This document shows, in pieces, positions 12,029-22,600 of a DNA stretch of 64,000 nt (its first letter is position 1; every line of letters begins with the position of its first letter). This DNA comes from Drosophila pseudoobscura (lineage: Eukaryota > Arthropoda > Insecta > Diptera > Drosophilidae), in the NCBI RefSeq assembly GCF_009870125.1, contig NC_046679.1, positions 24,676,001-24,740,000 of the forward strand, read 5' to 3'. The notes beneath the pieces are model-generated. The model saw only the letters and a program-made list of their open reading frames with translations. It made no database searches and was not told the origin of the DNA. The position numbers were made by a program, and so were the translations under genes.

Positions 12029-12215
12029 CAAAATGCTGCTGGCCATGTTGAATGTTGCAAAGGCCTCTATATTAGGCCCTCAATTAATTTAATTCAGAGG
12101 AAACCCCACTGACAGATAAGATTATCTGCTAAAGAATCCATTGCTTTTGCCTGTTGTCCATAAACTATTGAAATAGGCCATTCAAAATAAAGACTCATTT
12201 GTTCGTTGCAGGAGA

Positions 12216-12258
12216 GTGTGACCGTCTGACTCTCAAAAATACCGCAAATGTACCGATG
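12216..12258 (-). promoter_or_regulatory. Second Motif 6 / Motif 1 pair, minus strand
   Basis: On the minus strand, GGTACATTTGCGGTATTTTT is followed within about 15 bases by GACGGTCACACTCTC, a full Motif 1. The Motif 6-then-Motif 1 spacing and orientation are those of an M1BP-class core promoter. It could be an alternative sll start with a spliced leader, or a leftover of a duplicated promoter. Confidence 0.5.
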
Positions 12259-13239
12259 AAAAAAGACGAACATTTAACCCGCCTTAATTTAAACAGGGGA
12301 ACAAAGTTTGTTTAGCAGAGTTGTTATAGCCGGATTCTACTGTAAATAAATAAATTAGAACTCTTTGTGTAGCCAAATGATTGTGCTGAGGTGAAGACGG
12401 GGACTCCCTTACTCATGCGGAATTAATATTATGGGCAATGGTCGGAGGTATATATATACATACATAAAAGGTTTTAATATAATGTGGGCCACTAACCTAT
12501 CAAGAGCTCTTGCTAAGGGGTCACAGAGGCTGCATTACTAAACATGTACAGTGAAATATAGACTCAAGTGCTTAAAATTAATGTAAATGACCAATTTTTT
12601 CAGTATCTTAATATTAAATTGTATTTTTATGAATGTCATTGATACAGATACTTCCAATGGCTTGCAGCCGCTGAGTCTATTCGAATGATTGCCTAAAAAG
12701 CTAATTTGGCATAGGGTGAAGCAAACAGGAAATAAATCATGGCCCTACAAATTTTACAGCCCGCTCTTATTCCCCTATTTTGTAAACTTAGCTGCTCTAA
12801 CAAAAATAACAAAAATTGCATTTAAAACGTAATACACAAAACCAAAGTCTAAAACGAAAAATACATTGTTTTCTATTGATCGGCATGTAAGTTAACCCTT
12901 CCCCAAATATATTATACAAACCGAAAAGCTCGCGTGCTCCCCGTGTCACCCACTAAGGGATCAAGCATATGCAGCCATTCAGTTTGTTCTATCGGGAAAT
13001 ATGTTGTTCTTTTCGGTCAATGATCTCGGGTACTTTAAGTTGCTTAAACTACTAATGAATACCGACTAAAACAATAAATGACAACACAAGAAACATAACA
13101 TTAAATACGGACTTAGTGGTAAAGGTACGAGCAGTGAGAGATCGCTGTAATTGGGTATCAATATACATACATACATATATGTATATTTACATAAATTTGT
13201 ATATTTGTGACCGCCTGTAAAAATGTGTGTATACATATG

Positions 13240-13450
13240 GCTGAGCACTGCCCTCTGTTTCGCGGCCAGGATGGTTCAATCGTGACTGTTTTGTCCGGAG
13301 GCAAACGTCCAGCCTGTAGAACGTACTCACTGTGTGTCAGTCCATCTGATATCGTCAACTATGATCCTTGGTCACCAGTACCTACCACTCTTGATGGGTC
13401 ACACGATCCTCTCCCTCCAGGCAACTCAAGAGACTTAATCCTTTCCAAAT
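13240..13450. other. GC-richer unexplained block inside the Tc1-like relic
   Basis: This 210-base block is clearly richer in GC than the AT-rich DNA around it. It is open on + (81 codons from 13207 to 13452) and largely open on - (13358 to 13158). I recognise no domain in either translation. It may be foreign filler inside the transposon or an old gene fragment. Confidence 0.35.
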
Positions 13451-14157
13451 AATTATGGCATACTCTTATTTTTCAACCAAAAGGCTGAAATTAAACTTAC
13501 ACGTTATTCTCACTCTTGAATGTTAATTGAATTTAAAATTCCGAAGGGATATTCAGATGTTGTTAAAAATATATCAGATATACAGAAACTGCTCAGCTCT
13601 TATAATTCTGCTGTCATCCGCAGTTTTCTGCCAATGATCTTCTATTGAGCTTCTATTGCATATGGCCATTTCCGCGGGTAGCTAACGTACATACATACGT
13701 TCGTCCGCTGTTGATGCACAAAAAAAAAAGATAGAAAACAAACATTTTCCCCTGGTTTTGTTAGCTTTATTTTTACAAAAGATGGGGTTCATCCAATTTT
13801 AAGTTTTATAATAATCGTGTGGCCGCGAACGTAATCGAAATATAAGTCGAATTGGCGTAATCTTGTAATATGGTAATATCTGCAAAACGGAACAAAATAT
13901 TCTAAAGCAGTTAATTTATTTTAAAAGAGGATTAATATAGTTTGCTTACGAATATTTACACAATAAATGATCTCTTTTAGTGTTTTGAAATTGTTTTTTA
14001 ACACGTTCATCACTTTTCAGTTTAAACGCCTGTAAAATCTGTAAAAATTAATCAATCCTTGTGCTTTCTTTCATATATTCTTTAATTTAATGTGAAGGAA
14101 AAAATACCAACAAATTCAAAGAGATCGGATTCCTTAAGAATAAGGACTTAATCCATT

Positions 14158-14338
14158 AGTGACCTGCTTAATGGCCCAGATCTAAAATCCATTAAAAATC
14201 GATGTGTTCTGCTTAAAAAACATTGGAAACGCTCGAGTCTGCACCAAAGGGATTGGATGAGTTTTGGGAGCGCGTGAAGTCGGAGTGGCGCATGATTCCT
14301 TGCAAGCACCTACTAAATTTAGTCGAGAGTCGATACTA
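14158..14338 (+). pseudogene. Tc1-like transposase C-terminal remnant
   Basis: Translation with frameshifts gives LLNGPDLKSIKN, matching the W(A/P)..SPDLNPIEN block that carries the third catalytic acidic residue; here the glutamate position reads Lys. It is followed by ESAPKGLDEFWERVKSEWRM and then IPCKHLLNLVESRY, ending in a stop near 14338. This matches the usual Tc1 ending (W..V..EW..IP...C..L..S). The catalytic change and frameshifts mean it is inactive. Confidence 0.6.
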
Positions 14339-14605
14339 AACATTCAGAATGTGATTAAAGCTAATAACCTTTGAAAAAATATTTTAAAAAAATTATTAAA
14401 AAAAAAAAAATACATCGACTTTTAGGAAAAAAGAAAAATTTCCTTAGGAAACCGATTTCTTAGAATTTAAATTATTGTCTTTTTTCCTTTTTCGTTAAAT
14501 TAAAGAACCTATGCAATAAAAAATCCATGATTGATTCATTTTTAATGATTTTACAAGCGTTGAAAATGATAAGTGTATCCAAATGTGCTCCTCACTGTAC
14601 ATACA

Positions 14606-14790
14606 TATGTTGACTTTTTTAAAAAACTGTCCATACTACTTCCCCCCAAAATTTGTATAAAATCGATTCAATCGAAATGCAAATCGAATGACGAATATTT
14701 TAATAGAATGAGTATAAGAGGGAGTGTGCTACAAGCCCACAATTCAAGTTTGAGTCGTCGGGGGAAACAGACGTACCGCGCTGTCTAAAC
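14606..14790 (+). promoter_or_regulatory. Desaturase promoter and 5' leader
   Basis: A TATA-like GTATAAGA lies at 14712-14719, 72-79 bases before the desaturase ATG. That would place transcription start near 14742-14748 with a leader of about 45 bases. The transposon terminus at 14605 lies only about 185 bases upstream of the ATG, so the relic abuts the promoter. Confidence 0.5.
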
Positions 14791-15876
14791 ATGCCGCCAA
14801 ACAGCGATGTGATCGAATTAGGACCTAGTCCCGACACCACGGACGTGCTCTGCGAAACGGATGCGGGGCCAAAAGGTACCGCCAGTGACTTAAGCACTCT
14901 GAAGACGACAGACGGGCGGAAGTTGGAGCTGGTGTGGATCAACATAATTCTGTTTATCTATGTGCATACGGCCTCTCTGTACGGGATCTGGCTTATGCTC
15001 ACAACCACGAAGTGGCAAACGGACGTGTTTGCCGTGATTCTTTTTAGTTTAGCTTCCCTGGGGATTACGGCCGGTGCTCATCGGCTGTGGGCGCATCGCA
15101 CTTATAAGGCAAACGTGGCGGTGCGTCTGATCTTACTGTTCTTCAACACCTTGGCCTTCCAGGACGCCGTGTATTACTGGGCTCGCGACCATCGGCTACA
15201 CCACAAATGCACGGATACGGATGCCGATCCGTACAACTCGAAGCGAGGCTGGTGGTTCGCACACATCGGCTGGCTGTGCTGCAAGAAACACCCCGACGTG
15301 ACGGCGAAGGGCAAGTTGATCGATCTGTCCGATCTGCAGCGGGACCCTCTAGTGATGTTCCAGAAGAAGTACTACCTGATCCTGATGCCCATCCTCTGCT
15401 TCATCCTCCCCACGCTGGTGCCCGTATACTTCTGGGGCGAGTCTCTCAGCGTTGCTTGGCATGTGCCGGCGCTCACGCGCTGGTGTCTGATGCTCAACGT
15501 CGTCTGGCTGCTCAATAGCTCTGGCCACATGCACGGCAAACGCCCCTACGACCGGTCCATCAGCCCCACCAGCCTGGTCTTCCTTATCTGGCTGCGATAC
15601 GGCGAGGGGTACCACAACTACCACCACGTCTTCCCGTGGGACTACAAGGGCGCCGAGATGGGACACTATTCGCAAGACCTGCCCACCATTTTAATCAGGA
15701 TGTTTGCCCGGCTGGGTTGGGCATACGATCTAAAGAGCGTCTCCATGGACATGGTGCGGAAGCGCGTCCTGCGAACTGGCGATGGCACCCATCCTGTCTG
15801 GGGCTGGGGCGACAAGGAACATCCACAGGAAGATATTGATAGCACGACCATTACCTATAAGAAGAAAGTGAAGTAA
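14791..15876 (+). CDS. Acyl-CoA delta-9-type desaturase, intronless
   Basis: A single open frame of 361 residues. All three histidine boxes of membrane fatty acyl-CoA desaturases are present: HRLWAH (97-102), HRLHH (134-138) and HNYHH (275-279). So are the extra His region NSSGHMHGKRPYD (243-254) and the TDADPYNSKRGWWFAHIGW block. Hydrophobic pairs lie near 47-70, 78-95, 110-124, 194-215 and 231-243. The enzyme should sit in the ER membrane and use cytochrome b5 and O2 to introduce a double bond into saturated acyl-CoA, for membrane lipid, storage lipid or cuticular hydrocarbon precursors. Substrate length and position cannot be read from sequence. The absence of introns contrasts with multi-exon desat1-type genes and suggests a retrocopy or intron loss. 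It is transcribed toward InR. I do not assign a symbol; one of the uncharacterised fly desaturases is likely. Confidence 0.95.
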   Translation: MPPNSDVIELGPSPDTTDVLCETDAGPKGTASDLSTLKTTDGRKLELVWINIILFIYVHTASLYGIWLMLTTTKWQTDVFAVILFSLASLGITAGAHRLWAHRTYKANVAVRLILLFFNTLAFQDAVYYWARDHRLHHKCTDTDADPYNSKRGWWFAHIGWLCCKKHPDVTAKGKLIDLSDLQRDPLVMFQKKYYLILMPILCFILPTLVPVYFWGESLSVAWHVPALTRWCLMLNVVWLLNSSGHMHGKRPYDRSISPTSLVFLIWLRYGEGYHNYHHVFPWDYKGAEMGHYSQDLPTILIRMFARLGWAYDLKSVSMDMVRKRVLRTGDGTHPVWGWGDKEHPQEDIDSTTITYKKKVK

Positions 15877-16650
15877 ACTGCACTATTTTTACGATATTAA
15901 CATATGTTGTGAAATTTACTATATATTTTTATTTGAAATGCCACAAAGATTAAACAAAAATGAGCCAATACAAAATCCATTAGAAGTTATAATACAATAC
16001 TCGTAGAGAATTTCTATTCCACGATTAGCCATCCGTCTGTCCGGATTCTCATGTCCTTATACGCATATATTATCTGTCCATAATGTTCGATCTTGGATGG
16101 TCCAAAAGTTACTTTTTGAGCCGCAGCAAGCGCCGCGGCACACTGGACGAGGAAGAGAGTGTGTGAGAGAGAGAAAGACAAAGCCATTGTAATTTCATTT
16201 GTTCCTTCTGGCTATAATAATGATCCGATCTCATACAGGTTAGACACTAGATTTTGCGTTTTTGCTTTCTTCTTTTCTCTTGTCTTCGAAATTGTATACT
16301 GAGGGCACCATTCACAGAAGCCGTATTCCAAAATAGGGCAAACTAGTCTTTGCTATACATGTGCGGGTCATCAAATTCCTTTGACCAACTCTTTATAAAC
16401 CCAAGTACGCCCAAGCCCTAATTTACTAAGGGGCCCAGATGTCTGCCCTGTGCTACTCTAGAAGTAGCCTTAACTGGTAAGGACCATAACATACCGATTG
16501 AGTAACGGATATATCATAAACCAAATCTCAGGCGAAAGTTGTTTGTAGGAATCCTGAAAATGAGCTCCCAATCTATTCCCTACAGAAGCTAATAAATATA
16601 TTTAATAGTACGCACGAACATATAATATGTCGTGTATGCATATGGCTGTT
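15877..16650. other. Desaturase 3' UTR and gap to the InR 3' end
   Basis: The variant polyadenylation signal ATTAAA at 15949-15954 lies 73 bases after the desaturase stop and is the best 3' end candidate. The rest includes a reversed, decayed DINE-like piece (separate entry) and no coding sequence. Confidence 0.5.
16085..16255 (-). mobile_element. Decayed DINE-like fragment, inverted
   Basis: Read on the minus strand it contains GAGATCGGATCATTATTATA followed by GCCAGAAGGAACAAATGAAA and then a TCTTTCTCTCTCTCACACA tract. This is the same order as the GGATCATTTTTATAGCCA, AGGAACAAATCAATTTG and CTGTCTCTCTCGCACG blocks of the element at 4663-8944. Both ends are lost. Confidence 0.55.
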
Positions 16651-19634
16651 AAATAATATAGCAATTGCTGTTTATTTGTATTGGTTTTTATTTAATTATT
16701 TGTTGTTGCTTATACAAACAGGAAACAATTAACTTAGCTTTATTTTTACAATTAGCTCTAATTAGAAATAATAAAAATATTGAAGCTTTTTGTTTTTTTT
16801 TTCTCCTTTTATGTTTTACAATCTTTATGTGTATTATTTAGTTTATAATAATTGGTTTAAATGGTAGTTTTCATATACATATATATATATATGTATGTAT
16901 GCTTGTATGTGTGGGTATATACACTAAAGCAGCGAGGGGCAAGGAAGGGCGGGGCGGGGGCGGCGGCGACATTGGGGCCAAACTATCCTGAATATACGAG
17001 TATATCGCTATATAAGAGGTTCATATTTGGCGTTGTCGCGACTGCGCTCACATTTCCACTCTAACGTTGTATGTTACATTCAAAATTTAGTTAATTCAAC
17101 TACTAAATATACATGTTACATAATGCTTTTGCTGCTTTGTTGTTTATATAATTTGTATTTAATTTTATTTGTTTAATGTATAATTCCATTAATTGTTTTT
17201 ACGTTTCTCTCGCTCTATCGATCTCGCTTTAAGTTTACAATTTTCGTTAGAATTTCTCTTTCTTTCTTTTTTTTTCTCTCATTTTATGTACATAAAAACA
17301 AAAGGAACTATATCTTTCAGTCTTTTTAGTGTGTGTGTGTGTGTATGTGTGTTTGTGTATGTATGTGTCTGTGTAAATGTGTGGCGTGGCTGTGTCGGTG
17401 TGCATGTGTAGAATATCTATTGTTTCATTATGTATTTAACATATTACATATTTTAATTAATTTAATTGTTTCGTTTCGTTTTGTTTTTATTTTTAATTTT
17501 TTTGTTTTTTTAATAGTTTTTTACTTCATTTTTCAGTGTAAATATCGCTTGCTTCCCAGTTTTGTTTATATAATTAGCACTAGTGTTTTCCTTTTTGTTT
17601 TAATATTAGTTCATGTGGTTTCTTCTGCGCAGAAGCAATTTGTATAATTCATTTAAATATTTAGTGTGTTTCCTTGTTTCCGCCTTGCATCTATTAAAAA
17701 AGAAAAAGACACAGAAAAGCAGAATAAACGTTGCACATGCGATCTCTGCTTTTGTTTTACGTTGCTTTGCTTTTGCTTTTGCTTCTTCTTTTTTTCTTTT
17801 AGTTATTAAATATAAATTTTTGCGTGTATAGTTAAATATAATAATATAAAGAGCGAAGGCAAATATCGAATACTTTTGTTGTTGTTGTTGTTGTTTTTTC
17901 ATTTAAAAATTCCATTTGTTGCAGTTGTTTAACGTTGCTGTTCTGGTTCTGGTTTCTGATTTCTGGTTTTAAAAGAGAATGTTCTGTGTGAGGTTCTCGT
18001 AATGAAATGTGGTTGTTGGGTTGATTGGGTTTTCTTTTGCTAGAATTCATAGAACTGTCAGGATAGTACACTCAGCAAAACATATCACGTTCAGTTCATA
18101 AATAGGGCCCCATATATATGTAAATATATATGTGTGGGTGTGTGTTTGTGTGTATATATAATTTGTCTATTGTAAAATTAAGTTTTAAGAAAAAACAAAA
18201 TCCGTCCGGTTTCTTGTTCATATTTGAGTTTATGGCGTATGGCAGATAATATTATCTAGGGTCTTCTAGTGAAAGATGTTCTTGTTGTACGGATGTGAGT
18301 CTATGGATGTGTGTGTTTTGCTTTGCTTTTCTCATCTACAGCTAGTACATAAAATGCTTTGCTTTTGCTTCTACTTTTCGCGTAGTATACAGACAGCATT
18401 AAAAACGACCAGCAGATTGTATACAATTATTTTATACTTATTTAGTATACATATATGTATATGATGCATCAGTTACTTAAGCTCTCAGTTTTTTTTTTGA
18501 CATTACGTTACGTGGTTTTCCTTATTCTCCTCTTCGCCATCTCCGAAGCTTGGCTTCAACAGAAATTAATTTAGAAAAGAAATGTAATTGAACAAAAGTT
18601 TTTGCGCCTCGGCCGCTCGCTTGATGGTTGCACATACACATCCGCCATCCAAATAGATTGGATGGTACTCCTCGCTCGCTCCATTCAAAATTTACAAAAT
18701 TCTATGTACAAACGACAATAAATATTACAATTATGAAATGTAAAAAGGGAGAAGAATCAGAGAAATATAAGAAACAATCAAGCAACACTTGGTAAAACAA
18801 AAAAAAGAAGTAATCAGTATAAATAGAAATATAAATTAAAATCCAAGCATTCAATTCTAAAATAAACGCACTAAAAACAATTGCTTGCATGCAGTAAAAT
18901 TAGTTGAGTACATTTAGATATAGTGTGTGTGGGTGTGTGCTACATATCTCTATGTATGTATATGGTGTATATATATCCGTTGGATCTCTCTGGTGGAGGG
19001 TGGAGCGGGGGATGGGGGGTACAATTATAACTAGCTCTAGCTAAACTCAGTGAAGACAGTAGTTCTGTATTTTGTATTGCTTGTTTCTTGTGTAGTTTCT
19101 GTTTCGGTTTTCTCTTGTTCTGCTTGTTGTACATTTTCCATTATTTTTCTTTGCTATTTGCATTTTCCATTGAACGCGTTTTGGTAGGTACTAAAAATTA
19201 TCATGATAATTATGAATATACATAACGTATAAGTAGAAGTAGTAGGTAATGGTTCATAATTCAATAATTTATAATTGGTAATTGGTAGAATTTGTATGTC
19301 TATTTAATCGGTACTTAGGTTGGTTGGTTGTTGGCTTTTGTACTTTTGTTATTTGCATGTAGGACTTGTTGTTTTTGCTTCGCTTTCGCTTTCTGTCTGT
19401 TTTTCTGTTTGTTTTGTATTGTGTTAACGGCTCTAGTTCATTGATTTAAACAAACAAAAACTGTCGTGTGTAAATACTAAACGAATACGTTAACATAAAT
19501 AGGCTTAATCCGAAAATGATTACAGTTTATACATAGATGTGGGGGGGGTCCTAATCCTAATTGTTAATCGAAGCGAATTTACATTTCCCTTGGACATCCA
19601 TTTCCACTCTATTTACACTCTCGTCTTGTCCCGT
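16651..19634 (-). other. InR: InR 3' UTR (probable extent)
   Basis: About 3 kb directly downstream of the InR stop, strongly A/T-rich, full of minus-strand A/CA/GA-rich low-complexity sequence and without reading frames. Several minus-strand AATAAA signals (TTTATT on +) occur at its far end near 16671, 16688 and 16738; any could be the distal cleavage signal. Two Pumilio-type TGTACATA words are present on the transcript strand (17285-17292 and 18703-18710). The exact end is undetermined. Confidence 0.55.
17328..17410. repeat. TG-rich microsatellite in the InR 3' UTR
   Basis: An interrupted (GT)n/(TGTA) tract. On the InR transcript strand it reads CA-rich. A similar GT tract occurs at 18130-18160. 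Confidence 0.85.
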
Positions 19635-22600
19635 CTACGCTTCACGTCCAATAAATCCATTGGGTGGCGGTGGTCGCGTCGAACTGCTGCCCTCCCGCAG
19701 CCAGTTCTCCTTCAGCAAGTTCGAAACATTGCTGGCCGCTGCAGCAGCTGCTGCTGCTGCTGCCGCCGCTCCAGAGTTCGCCGCTGCCGTGGGAGACTTT
19801 CGCGTCTGGCTGACACTTCGACTGCGCTGAGGTTGCGGTTTGCTGACCGCCCGCTGTCTGGGTCTGCTCAGGGGCATGCGCTCCATTTTGATGTGCTCCA
19901 CGTGCTCATCATCCAGGTCCTCGTCGTCGTCGTCATCGTCGTCCTCCTCCAGGTCGTTGTCGTCATCGGAGCTGCTCAGACGGGACTGTGGGGCATGCAT
20001 GAAAGCATAGCTTGGATTGCTGCTTATGACCAGCTCTGGCTCGCTCATCAGCACATAGTTGGGATTTTCGTTTGCCCCTGCATTGGCGTTGGAATTCCTC
20101 TGACTCTGTCCCTGCCCCTGTCCCTGTCCCGCACCCGTTGTGGGATGCATCATCTCGTAGTTGGGATTCGGACTGCTCGTAGTGAGTATCGTGGCTTGTT
20201 CGCTATCCGTTCGCTGGCTCCACGAGTTCCCAGGCGACCTGGTCGTCCCTCCACTCGTTATGGACTCGTCCAGTTGCCTGTAGTTGGGATTATCGCTGAT
20301 AATAGTCGATGCCCCTCCGCTGGGCGTGGCCGTGGGCGTGTAGAAGCGGGGTGTGCCCGTGTAGCTGCCCGCAGAGCCACTGCCGCCACTCTCGATGGTA
20401 CCCAGATTGCCCATGGCCACCGGATGGCTGGTGAGGTTCGAGTTGCTGCTGGTGCTGGGTGCATTCGAGGCGCTGCTCTTGTAGCTTGCATTGCTGCCGC
20501 TCCGCTTGTGGTTAAACAGATGCCGATTGAAGATGTTGGCCCTGTTCCGTAGCGTGTCGGCAACGACCCGTTTGAGGCTGGGATAGCGGCCGCCACCGCC
20601 GCCGCTTGTGCCCGTATGGGAGCTGGCATTGGAGCTGGCCGCCGAAGCCGTCGAAGGCTGCAGGGAGGAACCGCCTCCTCCAATCCCAATCACATCGTCG
20701 GGCATCGAGCTGCTCATAATGACAGGCTGGCGGGACTTTCGCGGAAGCAAATGCTGCTCCCCGCTCAGCTTCCCGCCTCCGCCGCCACCACCGGTGCTGC
20801 CGCTCCGGCTCGTCGGCAGCTCCGCAAAGTTCGGACTCGGATCGTAGATCTCGTACCCCCGATCGGCGGCCAAAGCCTCGGCATCCGGTTGGACATAGGC
20901 GGCCGCATCGTCGCCATGCGAGGCCCCCGCCGTGGGCATCGTCGACTGGGCATCGGGCGTGCTGCTTACAATGAATCCAGACTGCAGACTGAAGGGCGAG
21001 TGGGTGGCATGGTCGTCCACCAAAGCAATGGGACTCTCTGCGGGCTGGTCGAGGGATGAGTTGTGGTCCATGTTGGACTTGTAGCCCTGATAATCGCCCA
21101 CCCTTAGCGGCGTGGTGGCATCCTCCTGGTCCTGGTCCAGCGGCACTGCCGCGAAGGCATCATTTTGACTTCTTTCCTTGCGCTCCTTTTCGCGATGCAC
21201 CAGTCCGGCGTCCGAGTGATAGAACGACACGGTCTTAAACTCCGAATCTTGACAATGCTGCTCCAAATACGCGATAATGTCCAGGAAACTGGGCCTCGCG
21301 GACGGTCGATGGTGCCAGCAGCGATGCATCAGCTTGTGCAACACATCGGGGCAGTTCTCTGGCCGCTCCATGATGCCACCATCGATGACGTATCGCAGCA
21401 CTTGTTCATTGGACAGGCCCTGATAGGGCTGTGCCGCCAGCGTGGCCATCTCCCAGAGCACCACACCGAAGCTGAAGACATCGCTTGAACTGGAATAGAC
21501 GCCATCGCGCAGACTCTCCGGCGGCATCCAGCGTACGGGCAGCAGGCCCTTGGTGCCCTTGCGGTAGTAGTCGGTCTCGTAAACGTCGCGCGTCATGCCA
21601 AAGTCTCCGATCTTCACCGTCAGATCCTCGGCTACCATGCAGTTACGGGCCGCCAGATCGCGATGGACAAACTTCTTGGCCGCCAGGTAGGCCATGCCGT
21701 CGGCTATCTCGATGGCCATCTGATAGATGCGGGCATACGTGGGCGGATGAACATTCCCAGTGACGCCGATGCGGTTCAGATACGCCTGCATTGCTTCGTC
21801 CCGCTCCTCGGGCCGATGAGCGCGCAGATAAGACTTCAGATCGCCCTTCTTCATTAGCTCCATGACAACCAGGGCGGGCTGTCCACGCGAGCAGACGCCC
21901 AGCAGTCGGACCACATGGAACGTGTCAAACTCCTTCATCACACTGGCCTCGCTGAGGAAATTAGTCCTCTCCCTGTCGGTGGCATTCTCGTTGACAGTCT
22001 TGATGGCGCACTCCTTATCGCCGCCACCCTGCAGCGATTTCAGTATTCCCTGGTACACCATGCCAAAGGAGCCCTGTCCGAGCGCGTCTAGCTGGATGAT
22101 GTTCTCGCGCAGCACCTCCCAGTCGTCCGGTATGTACTGCATGCTCGCATAGAACGGATTCACGTCCGTGTTCATGTGCAGGTCGTTGGGACGGCCCTTC
22201 TTGCGCAGATGCCGCACATAGACCATCAGGCAGACAATCACCAGGACACAGACGATGCCCGAGAACCAGATAAAGTACTTCTCCAAGCTCAGTCGGGGCT
22301 GAAATCAATGCGTTTAGATGGGAACTCTTGCAATAATTAACGAAAAACTCACCTGAACATTCATGTAGACAAAGTCCGAGTATATGCCCTGCCCTGCCAA
22401 GGAGTTGGCACGCACCCGAAAGCTATAGTTGCCCTCGTTCAAGTGCAGGGGATAGCCATCGGTGAGATTGAGGAAGTCCGCCACTAGGATGCACTTCTTC
22501 TCCTCCACCTGGTCGGGCTTCTGCAGGCGGTAGGCCAGTTCATAGGCCACAATATCGCCATTGGGATCGCTGGGCGGCAGCCAACGCAGCCGCACAGAGG

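Larger units (their letters stand above)
11160..12546. other. sll upstream region
   Basis: Contains the sll 5' leader and probable promoter sites on the minus strand (listed separately). Open frames here are short and lack domain features. The two blocks near 11.63-11.78 kb and 12.21-12.30 kb resemble each other, each with ATACCG words followed by a GACGAAC or AACGAAC word and then a (T)AACCCGC or TAGCCCGC word. This suggests a duplicated promoter or an unrecognised dispersed repeat. Confidence 0.45.
12547..14605 (+). mobile_element. Decayed Tc1-like DNA transposon
   Basis: The right end reads ATAAGTGTATCCAAATGTGC then TCCTCACTGTA, the inverse of TACAGTGAGGA...TACACTTAT. A related TACAGTGAAATATAGACTC lies at 12547, giving an element of about 2.06 kb, usual for Tc1-like elements with long terminal regions. 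Inside is the C-terminal part of a transposase (see the pseudogene entry). The left border is less certain than the right one. Confidence 0.5.

Noticed and set aside
19539..20552. Long + strand open frame of 337 codons
   Set aside because: It lies antisense to the GC-rich last exon of InR, whose codon bias keeps the opposite frame open; it shows no domain.
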